From Lachnospiraceae bacterium UBA3643 (lineage in GTDB: Bacteria; Bacillota; Clostridia; Lachnospirales; Lachnospiraceae): DNA of 12,140 bases. Position numbers and translations under genes: made by a program. Every line of letters starts with the position of its first letter. Within the stretch, counting starts at the first letter, position 1. The notes beneath the pieces were generated by a model, which was not told where the DNA came from, did no database searches, and saw nothing but the letters and a program-made list of their open reading frames with translations. Positions 1 to 6,393 of this stretch are shown piece after piece. Where the stretch lies: positions 13,534 through 25,673 of the forward strand of contig DFKO01000082.1 in NCBI GenBank assembly GCA_002373855.1. Reading direction: 5' to 3'.

Positions 1-12
1 CCCCTTCTTTGA

Positions 13-41
13 TTGACAACATGTTTACGGTTTAATAAAAT
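13..41 (+). promoter_or_regulatory. SigA-type promoter of the activase/MarR operon
   Basis: A perfect -35 hexamer TTGACA (13-18) is followed after exactly 17 bases by TAAAAT (36-41), which matches five of six bases of the -10 consensus. Transcription would start near position 48, giving a leader of about 40 bases before the ATG at 88. The leader has AAGGAG at 69-74, rather far (13 bases) from the ATG, with GGGA at 79-82 closer in. Repeats that overlap this promoter are listed separately. This is read from the sequence by consensus; no transcription start is known. Confidence 0.75.
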
Positions 42-66
42 ATATGATGTTTGCGTTTTATAAAAA
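21..66 (+). repeat. Imperfect 20-base direct repeat over the promoter
   Basis: ATGTTTACGGTTTAATAAAA at 21-40 recurs as ATGTTTGCGTTTTATAAAAA at 47-66. By hand alignment 16 of 20 bases match and the copies are 26 bases apart, about two and a half helical turns. The first copy covers the promoter spacer and -10, and the second covers the expected transcription start. Placement like this is typical of repressor sites, and the downstream MarR-family gene is the obvious candidate binder. That role is inference. Confidence 0.45.
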
Positions 67-68
67 CG
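54..68. promoter_or_regulatory. Candidate operator: inverted repeat CGTTTT-ATA-AAAACG
   Basis: The 15 bases consist of two perfect 6-base arms, CGTTTT and AAAACG, around a 3-base centre. It lies just downstream of the predicted transcription start and inside the second copy of the promoter direct repeat. MarR-family dimers usually bind palindromes of about this size near their own promoters. The sequence is AT-rich, so a chance palindrome is possible. Confidence 0.35.
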
Positions 69-87
69 AAGGAGTTTTGGGATAGAA

Positions 88-3000
88 ATGAGTTTCAGGA
101 TAGGTGTGGACGTAGGTTCCACGACAACAAAGATTGTTATCTGTAAAGACAGCGAAATGATCTTTCATAAATATGTGAGACATTTTGCGAGACAGCGGGA
201 CAGCATAGTTTCTCTCTTAAAAGAGGCCGAGGGAGTCATAGGCGATCAGTCCTTTAAATACTGTATGACAGGCTCGGGTGCGAGAACCATAGCCGAGCAT
301 CTTGGTGTACCCTTTACCCAGGAGGTTGTAGCCAACTCCATAGCATTAAAGAGAGAGTATTCAAAAGTCGGCACAGCCATAGAGCTTGGCGGACAGGATG
401 CCAAGATCATATTTTTCAGAGAAAATGAAAAGGGCGAGCAGGAAGTATTTGATATGCGTATGAACGGCAGCTGTGCCGGTGGTACAGGTGCGTTTATCGA
501 TGAGATAGCTGTGGTCCTCGGTATAGATGCGACCAAGATGAATGAGATGGCTTCAAAGGGAGAGTCTCTCTATGACATCTCCGGTCGTTGCGGTGTATTT
601 GCCAAGACTGATATCCAGCCACTCCTCAACCAGGGAGCGAGAAAAGAAGATATCGCTTTATCAAGCTACCATGCCATAGCAAAGCAGACAATCGGCGGAC
701 TGGCCCAGGGCCTTGATATCAAACCGCCTGTAGCATTCGAGGGAGGTCCCCTCACATTCCATCCAAAACTTATAGATGTATTTGCAGACCGTCTCGAGCT
801 TAAGGAGGACGAGATACTCGTACCCCAGAATCCCGAGATCATGGTGGCTCTCGGTGCAGCACTTAGTATCGATGAAATCCACAAGGATTCTGCAGATTAC
901 GGATTTACAGATCTCCTTGAGAGAATGAAAGCCCTCGCTGCAGACAATGATTCTGAGAGCGGGGACGGAGAACTCTACTTTACAAGTGAGGAGGAAAAAG
1001 AAACATTCCTTAAGGAGCATAAGGTAAAGGATACTCCCGACTATATGCCGGTGAAAGGCGAGACGGTAAACGCATACCTTGGTATAGATGCGGGCAGTAC
1101 GACGACAAAACTCGTCCTCATGAATGAGAATGAGGAGATCATTGATTCATATTATGCATCAAATGAGGGCAGCCCTCTTAACGTGGCAAAGCGTGCTCTC
1201 CTTAATATGTATGACAAGTACGAGAAAGCAGGAGCAACCCTTAACATTGTAGGTGCCGCTTCAACAGGATACGGCGAGTTCCTTTTCTCAAAAGCATTTA
1301 AGACAGAGACCCATGTGGTAGAGACAGTGGCCCATTCCCTCGCTGCATCCAAGTATGTGGACAATCCCTCATTTATCCTGGATATAGGTGGCCAGGATAT
1401 GAAGGCTATCTGGGTTGAGAACGGTATCATCACAAATATTGTCGTTAATGAAGCATGTTCATCGGGATGTGGTTCATTCCTTGAAAACTTTGCCCAGACC
1501 CTCGGCATAGAGACAAAAGATATCGCGAGACGTGCCTTTGAATCAGAGAGCCCGGCCAAGCTCGGAAGTCGTTGTACGGTATTTATGAACAGCTCCATCA
1601 TCACCGAGCAGAGAAACGGCAAAAAGCCTTATGATATCATGGCGGGACTCTGCCGTTCCATCATAGAAAATGTATTTACAAAGGTTATCCGTGTGGCCAA
1701 CATTGATTCCCTCGGAGAAAAAATTGTAGTACAGGGCGGTACATTCCAAAACGATGCAGTGCTCCGTGCCATGGAACAGTATGTAGGCAAAAAGGTTATC
1801 CGTGCGCCTTACCCCGGACTCATGGGCGCAATAGGTGCAGCGCTGCGTGTCAGAGAATATATGGCACAGCCCGGTTTTGTTAAGACATTTATCTCTTATG
1901 AAGAGCTAAAGAACTTTACATACAAACAGGAAGCAAACTCACCCTGCCCTTACTGCACCAACCACTGTAACAGGACGATACTCTCATTCTCTACGGGAGA
2001 CAGCTGGGTTACAAACAATCGTTGTGAGAAGGGTGAAGTAATAGGCGATCCAAAAGATGCCACGATCAAGAACAAGATCAAGGAGATCAACTTAAAGAAA
2101 TATAAAGCGGAGAATATGTTTGCTGTCAGAAAGCAGTTGCTCTTTAAGAATTATCCTTTTGAGACTGTTGCTCCCGAAAAGGAGACAGTGATCGGTATCC
2201 CGAGAGTACTCATGTACTGGGAGGGTATGCCGTTCTGGTCAACATTCTGGAGGAGTCTCGGATTTCAGATAAAGATATCTCCCGAGAGTACCCGTGAGAT
2301 ATATGAAAACGGTCTTCATGCAGTGCCTTCCGATACGGAATGTTTCCCTGCAAAACTCGTACACGGCCATATCAGAGAGCTGATCGGCATGGGAGTTGAC
2401 AGGATATTTATGCCCTCCATATCCGTATATCCTGTTGAAAATACAGAGCCCACAAGCTTTTCAAGATGTGCTCTTGTAAAGGGATATCCCATTGTCATGT
2501 ACAATTCCGACAACCCGTACTCAAAGTACGGGGTCAAGTTTGATGCGCCGTACTTCTTCTGGTATGACTACGATGACAGAGAGAAACAGCTCTGCAAGTA
2601 CATGAAGGATGAGTTTGATATAGATCCAGAGATCACAAAGAAAGCCATAGAGCAGGGATCAAATGCCCAGAGCGCATTTGATACCGAGCTTAAGAAAAAA
2701 GGTACAGAGCTCATAGAGAGAGTTGAGCGTGAAAACAAGTATGCGGTAGTGATGGGCGCGAGACCTTACCACTCTGATCCACTTGTGAATCATGAGCTCC
2801 CGGAACTCTTTGTAAATATGGGAGTACCTGTACTCACTGTAGATTCCATACCTGCCATGGCCACAGAGGATTTAAGCAAATCAAGACTCGATGTAGTAAA
2901 CAACTTCCATGCGAGAATCCTCTCGGGAAGTATCATTGCAGCCAAGAATCCTCATCTTGAGTTTGTCCAGATAGTGAGCTTTGGATGCGGTCATGATGCA

Positions 3001-4434
3001 TGCCTGTCAGATGAGGCTGTCCGTATGATGAAGGAGATCAGCAACAAGGCGCCCCTTATACTCAAGGTGGATGAGTCTGATGCCCAGGGCCCCTTACGCA
3101 TAAGAGTCCGCTCATTTATAGAGACCATAGAGCGTAAGCGCAGCATGAATATTAAGGAGGAGATAAAGCCTCTTGAGGATCCATACAAAGTTAAATTTAC
3201 AAAGCAGGATATAAAGGACAAGATAGTCCTCGTACCCAATTCATCCCATGCATTCTCACAGATAATGTCGGCAGCATTTGCCCAGCAGCATATAAAGGCT
3301 GTGCCCCTTGAGGTAGGAAGGGAAGAGGCGATAAGACTTGGCAAGAAGTATACACACAATGACATATGCTTCCCTGCACAGATAGTAATAGGTGAGGCAC
3401 TCGCAGCCCTTGAGAGCGGCAAGTATGATACCCATAAAGTAGCCATCGCCATGGCTAAGTATGTATGCTGCTGCAGACTGACCCACTATGCGGCGCTCCT
3501 GCGTAAATCCCTTGATGATGCGGGATATGATTATGTGCCGATCATCACCAATGATGATGTGGATTACCACGGCATCCATCCCGGATACAAGATGGATACC
3601 ATCGCTGTATTAAAAGTAGCCATATCACTGCCGATGATAGATACCTTTGAGGAAATCCTCAGAAAGATAAGGCCTTACGAAAAGGTTAAGGGCAGCGCCG
3701 ATGCGGCATTTGAAAAAGCCATGGAGCTTCTCTGCGACGGTATAGAAAAGCACGGTATCTCCGGTGGTATAAAAGGTTTCAGGGAGGGTATCAAAGTCCT
3801 TGAAGCAGTTGAATACGACAGGAGCAAACCAAAGCCTACAGTACTCATAGTAGGCGAGTACCTCATGAACTTCCATCCCGGTGCAAACCATGAGATTGAG
3901 AGATATCTTGAGGACAATGGTTTTGAGATCATTGAGGCCAAGATGACTGATGTCATCCAGAAGACATATTTCTGCCAGAACAATCAGATAAAGATGCTTA
4001 AGACAAAGCGTGATTTTAATACAAGACTCTGGATGAAGGTTGCCAACATATTCTTTGAGACTGCCGAAAATATAACTGACAAACAGGCAAAGAAAGCAGG
4101 CTCAAAACTCCATGAGAGATGTCCGAGAATCCATGAGATAGCAGAAGAGGCAGATCCCGTAATCAATCGTGTATTTGATACGGGTGAGGGTATCCTGATC
4201 CCGGGTGAGATCATCCATCATGCAAACAGGGGATGCAAAAACTTTGTTATATTGCAGCCTTTCGGATGTCTGCCAAACCATGTCATCGGACGAGGCGTCA
4301 TGAAAAAGTTCAAGGAGCTTTATCCCGATATAGAAGTACTGCCGCTTGATTACGATCCCGATCTGTCATTTGCCAATGTGGAAAACAGACTCCAGATGCT
4401 CGTAATGAACCAGCAGATAAACGGGGAGGCTTAA
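88..4434 (+). CDS. Fused acyl-CoA dehydratase activase / DUF2229 / HgdB-like protein
   Basis: This 1448-residue protein combines modules that are separate in the 2-hydroxyacyl-CoA dehydratase systems. Two BadF/HgdC-type ASKHA ATPase modules come first. Module 1 has the phosphate loop DVGSTTTK at 8-15 and cysteines C129 (GSCAGGTG) and C168 (GRCGVF). Module 2 has DAGSTTTK at 334-341, C457 and C461 (EACSSGCG), and C496 (SRCTVF). In HgdC the equivalent cysteines hold a [4Fe-4S] cluster at a dimer interface, and ATP hydrolysis drives low-potential electron transfer. A CPYC-x3-C element plus a fourth cysteine (C620, C623, C627, C646) follows. A DUF2229-type region starts near 702 (C752 in TECFPAK, C967 in FGCGHDAC). 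A second HgdB-like region starts near 1045 (C1094 in NDICFPAQ, CCC at 1127-1129, C1383, C1394 in PFGCLPNH). The fold assignment is firm but the substrate is unknown; it may be an ATP-driven reductase or dehydratase working in the cytoplasm. It is translated just ahead of the MarR gene. Confidence 0.9.
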   Translation: MSFRIGVDVGSTTTKIVICKDSEMIFHKYVRHFARQRDSIVSLLKEAEGVIGDQSFKYCMTGSGARTIAEHLGVPFTQEVVANSIALKREYSKVGTAIELGGQDAKIIFFRENEKGEQEVFDMRMNGSCAGGTGAFIDEIAVVLGIDATKMNEMASKGESLYDISGRCGVFAKTDIQPLLNQGARKEDIALSSYHAIAKQTIGGLAQGLDIKPPVAFEGGPLTFHPKLIDVFADRLELKEDEILVPQNPEIMVALGAALSIDEIHKDSADYGFTDLLERMKALAADNDSESGDGELYFTSEEEKETFLKEHKVKDTPDYMPVKGETVNAYLGIDAGSTTTKLVLMNENEEIIDSYYASNEGSPLNVAKRALLNMYDKYEKAGATLNIVGAASTGYGEFLFSKAFKTETHVVETVAHSLAASKYVDNPSFILDIGGQDMKAIWVENGIITNIVVNEACSSGCGSFLENFAQTLGIETKDIARRAFESESPAKLGSRCTVFMNSSIITEQRNGKKPYDIMAGLCRSIIENVFTKVIRVANIDSLGEKIVVQGGTFQNDAVLRAMEQYVGKKVIRAPYPGLMGAIGAALRVREYMAQPGFVKTFISYEELKNFTYKQEANSPCPYCTNHCNRTILSFSTGDSWVTNNRCEKGEVIGDPKDATIKNKIKEINLKKYKAENMFAVRKQLLFKNYPFETVAPEKETVIGIPRVLMYWEGMPFWSTFWRSLGFQIKISPESTREIYENGLHAVPSDTECFPAKLVHGHIRELIGMGVDRIFMPSISVYPVENTEPTSFSRCALVKGYPIVMYNSDNPYSKYGVKFDAPYFFWYDYDDREKQLCKYMKDEFDIDPEITKKAIEQGSNAQSAFDTELKKKGTELIERVERENKYAVVMGARPYHSDPLVNHELPELFVNMGVPVLTVDSIPAMATEDLSKSRLDVVNNFHARILSGSIIAAKNPHLEFVQIVSFGCGHDACLSDEAVRMMKEISNKAPLILKVDESDAQGPLRIRVRSFIETIERKRSMNIKEEIKPLEDPYKVKFTKQDIKDKIVLVPNSSHAFSQIMSAAFAQQHIKAVPLEVGREEAIRLGKKYTHNDICFPAQIVIGEALAALESGKYDTHKVAIAMAKYVCCCRLTHYAALLRKSLDDAGYDYVPIITNDDVDYHGIHPGYKMDTIAVLKVAISLPMIDTFEEILRKIRPYEKVKGSADAAFEKAMELLCDGIEKHGISGGIKGFREGIKVLEAVEYDRSKPKPTVLIVGEYLMNFHPGANHEIERYLEDNGFEIIEAKMTDVIQKTYFCQNNQIKMLKTKRDFNTRLWMKVANIFFETAENITDKQAKKAGSKLHERCPRIHEIAEEADPVINRVFDTGEGILIPGEIIHHANRGCKNFVILQPFGCLPNHVIGRGVMKKFKELYPDIEVLPLDYDPDLSFANVENRLQMLVMNQQINGEA

Positions 4435-4437
4435 ATC

Positions 4438-4872
4438 ATGGATAATATCAATAATCATGTGGCCGGCATGATCAAGATGATCAGCGAGGCCATTGAGAAA
4501 AATTCCGACAAACTCCTCAAAGAGTACAATATCACAAACGGTCAGGTGAGGATCATGGCCGTGATAATGTGCATTCATAACGGAGAGTGTACATTCAAGG
4601 AGATAGAATCATACTTTTCATATTCATCAACGGCAATATCCGGGATGATAGCGAGACTCGAGCAGAAGGGATTTCTCGAGAGTTTTTCATGTGACAATGA
4701 CAAGCGCGTAAAATGTGTCCGCATGAAAAGCAGGGGCCGGGATATCGTCTCTGCCGCAAAAAAGGAACTGGAGAAAGTTGAGCAGGATATCCTGATCGAT
4801 TTAAACAATGATGAGAGAAAAATGTTTTTAAGTCTCCTTGGCCGTGTGCATAAAAGGGCACAGATGCTCTGA
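4438..4872 (+). CDS. MarR-family transcriptional regulator
   Basis: This 144-residue protein has the usual MarR length and layout. An N-terminal dimerisation helix is followed by a winged helix-turn-helix: the helix starting TFKEIESYF (52-60), a recognition helix at about 64-76 (STAISGMIARLEQ), and a wing at about 82-96 containing DNDKR, the usual position of the conserved Asp and Arg. C-terminal helices complete the dimer interface. The gene begins three bases after the stop of the giant activase fusion, with a strong GGGGAGG at 4423-4429 eight bases before the ATG, so the two are almost certainly co-transcribed and possibly translationally coupled. It probably controls its own operon through the repeats near the promoter at 13-68. 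Four cysteines (C45, C51, C85, C93) leave room for redox sensing, but ligand and targets cannot be read from the sequence. Confidence 0.9.
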   Translation: MDNINNHVAGMIKMISEAIEKNSDKLLKEYNITNGQVRIMAVIMCIHNGECTFKEIESYFSYSSTAISGMIARLEQKGFLESFSCDNDKRVKCVRMKSRGRDIVSAAKKELEKVEQDILIDLNNDERKMFLSLLGRVHKRAQML

Positions 4873-4875
4873 TTT

Positions 4876-4904
4876 TTGACACATATCTCAAAATGTTGTA
4901 TATT
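4876..4904 (+). promoter_or_regulatory. SigA-type promoter of the lipoprotein/ABC operon
   Basis: A perfect TTGACA (4876-4881) begins four bases after the MarR stop codon. After 17 bases it is followed by TATATT (4899-4904), five of six to consensus. The start would be near 4911, leaving a leader of about 60 AT-rich bases before the ATG at 4972. This separates the lipoprotein/ABC genes from the activase operon, although readthrough is possible because I find no convincing terminator in between. Confidence 0.7.
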
Positions 4905-4971
4905 CTGTAGTGTTGATTTAATATATTTAGTACAATTATCTGATTAATTCAGTGATCGGAAATATAAAATA

Positions 4972-5538
4972 ATGAAAAAGCATTTAACAGGTTTACTTAT
5001 AATATGTATGCTCGTCATCAGCATGGTCGGCTGTGGCAAAAATGACAGCAATGCCGGAGGCGGCTTCCTCGCAAATATCGGTAAAGAATCAAAAAATCTC
5101 ACTATCGGTTCACTTGAGGAGCGCATGATCGAGTCGGCATACTTTAGCGAGACAGACGGTATCAGCGTCCTGTGCGGATTTATCGGTCTCTCAGACGGCC
5201 AGGGTATATGTATCTTAGCCGTATCTGAAAACGGAGCAGCTCCGAAAGTGACTGCCGGCAAGTATGAGCCCACAGGCAGAGTGGACGGAGACGGTATGGA
5301 GATCAGCAGTATCTCGTTTAATGATGCTTTTACAGGTGTGGAGACTACTCTCGGTTTTGTGCAGCCCACAGCCAATGTGAGTGACAATACAGCGGATACC
5401 GATGCATGCGTGATAACTGCAGACAACAGTGTTTACGACCTTTACAAGACCACTGCATCTGATTTTATCAACAGGATCAGGAATTTTAATATTTCATCTT
5501 ACAACAGTGAGATGGTCATAACTACGTGGATGGAATAA
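4972..5538 (+). CDS. Small secreted lipoprotein of unknown function
   Basis: This 188-residue protein starts with a Lys-His n-region and a hydrophobic stretch (about 5-19), ending in a lipobox M-V-G-C with the lipidated cysteine at C21. It should be diacylated and held on the outer face of the cytoplasmic membrane. The mature part is Gly/Asn/Ser-rich at first, then a roughly 140-residue region with alternating hydrophobic positions that suggests a small beta-rich domain, ending ITTWME. I do not recognise the family. The chosen ATG gives a proper signal peptide, but upstream there is only a weak GGA (4958-4960) rather than a clear ribosome binding site. It is the first gene after the 4876-4904 promoter and lies 12 bases ahead of the ABC ATPase, so it is probably an accessory or sensing partner of that ABC system. 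That link is inference from position. Confidence 0.8.
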   Translation: MKKHLTGLLIICMLVISMVGCGKNDSNAGGGFLANIGKESKNLTIGSLEERMIESAYFSETDGISVLCGFIGLSDGQGICILAVSENGAAPKVTAGKYEPTGRVDGDGMEISSISFNDAFTGVETTLGFVQPTANVSDNTADTDACVITADNSVYDLYKTTASDFINRIRNFNISSYNSEMVITTWME

Positions 5539-5550
5539 AGCGATACAGGT

Positions 5551-6393
5551 ATGAATTTGGATAATTCTGATAACATAATAGAAGTAAAAAATCTATATAA
5601 AATATACACCATAGGAGAGAACAAGGTACGTGCTCTTAATGGTGTAGATTTTTGTATTAAGAGGGGAGAATTTGTGGCGGTCGTCGGTCAGTCGGGATCC
5701 GGTAAATCCACTCTCCTTAATATGCTGGCGGGCCTTGAGAAACCTACAAAAGGTCAGGTCATAATAGCAGGTGAACATATAGAAAACAAAAATGAGGCTG
5801 GTCTTGTAATGTTCAGGCAAAAGCATGTAGGCTTTATATTTCAGTCATACAACCTCCTGCAAAACATGGACGCAGTCGAAAATGTGGCGATGCCCCTGGT
5901 CTTTAGGGGAGAGGATAAGGAAATCAGGGAGATGAAAGCGAGGCGGATGCTAAAGCAGGTAGGCCTGGCAAAGTATCTGGACCACAGGCCGGGACAGATG
6001 TCCGGAGGTCAGCAGCAACGAGTCGGTATAGCGAGAGCTCTGGTGGTAAACCCAGAGATCATATTTGCGGATGAGCCCACGGGAAACCTTGACTCGAATA
6101 CATCCCTCGAAGTAATGCATCTGATGCAGAATATCTCGAGAAAGAAAAATCAGACCATTGTAATGGTTACCCATGACGATTACCTGGCGGGATTTGCAGA
6201 CAAGATAATACGAATCCTTGACGGAAAGGTTATTGACATAAAGATAAACGAGAGAAAAGATCCGGTAGAAACGCCGAAAGAAGAAACGCCGAAAGAAGAA
6301 CCGAAAGAAGAACCGAAAGAACAAACGGAAGAGATAACGGCAGAAAAAACGGACAACCAAAAAACGGCAGAACAGGAGAATACGCAGGCATGA
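5551..6393 (+). CDS. ABC transporter ATP-binding protein, MacB/LolD type
   Basis: The 280-residue protein is a complete ABC nucleotide-binding domain with an added tail. Walker A is GQSGSGKST (46-54), the Q-loop glutamine is Q98, the signature is MSGGQQQRVGIARAL (150-164), Walker B is IIFADEP with catalytic E175 and D-loop GNLD (178-181), and the switch histidine is H208. The sequence is typical of the MacB/LolD/FtsE group, which pair with FtsX-type permeases such as the one at 8188. The core ends near residue 232. Residues 233-280 are a Lys/Glu/Pro/Thr-rich extension with PKEE repeats and are probably disordered in the cytoplasm. The start lies 12 bases after the lipoprotein stop with little Shine-Dalgarno sequence, so translation may depend on the upstream gene. 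The stop overlaps the next start (ATGA). An export or envelope-remodelling role is likely; the substrate is unknown. Confidence 0.93.
   Translation: MNLDNSDNIIEVKNLYKIYTIGENKVRALNGVDFCIKRGEFVAVVGQSGSGKSTLLNMLAGLEKPTKGQVIIAGEHIENKNEAGLVMFRQKHVGFIFQSYNLLQNMDAVENVAMPLVFRGEDKEIREMKARRMLKQVGLAKYLDHRPGQMSGGQQQRVGIARALVVNPEIIFADEPTGNLDSNTSLEVMHLMQNISRKKNQTIVMVTHDDYLAGFADKIIRILDGKVIDIKINERKDPVETPKEETPKEEPKEEPKEQTEEITAEKTDNQKTAEQENTQA
6271..6324 (+). repeat. Short tandem repeat encoding the PKEE tail of the ATPase
   Basis: Two identical 15-base units, ACGCCGAAAGAAGAA (6271-6285 and 6286-6300), are followed by 12-base units CCGAAAGAAGAA (6301-6312) and CCGAAAGAACAA (6313-6324). The core CCGAAAGAAGAA is thus present four times, the last with one change. 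All units are multiples of three, so gain or loss of a unit changes tail length without shifting the frame. The encoded peptide is TPKEE twice, then PKEE and PKEQ. Confidence 0.85.

Noticed and set aside
1152..1622. Long open frame of 156 codons on the minus strand
   Set aside because: It lies wholly inside the activase coding sequence, whose motifs across this stretch are intact. The translation shows no recognisable family.
2991..3452. Minus-strand open frame of 153 codons
   Set aside because: Antisense to conserved Cys-rich motifs of the activase fusion; no ribosome site or family signal seen.
4844..4877. Possible terminator after the MarR gene (CAGA-tgc-TCTG followed by a T run)
   Set aside because: The stem is only four base pairs with a three-base loop and the T run is part of the next promoter's -35 region.
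4940..4952. Imperfect palindrome CTGATTAATTCAG in the lipoprotein leader
   Set aside because: AT-rich with a mismatch in the arms, and not placed over the promoter elements; chance is the simplest explanation.
4944..5426. Minus-strand open frame of 160 codons opposite the lipoprotein
   Set aside because: The plus strand has a convincing lipoprotein signal peptide and a matching upstream promoter; the antisense product has no recognisable features.
5950..6360. Minus-strand open frame with a Phe/Arg-rich repeat start
   Set aside because: The repeat is only the complement of the PKEE-encoding tandem repeat of the ATPase gene, and the rest is antisense to Walker B and signature motifs.
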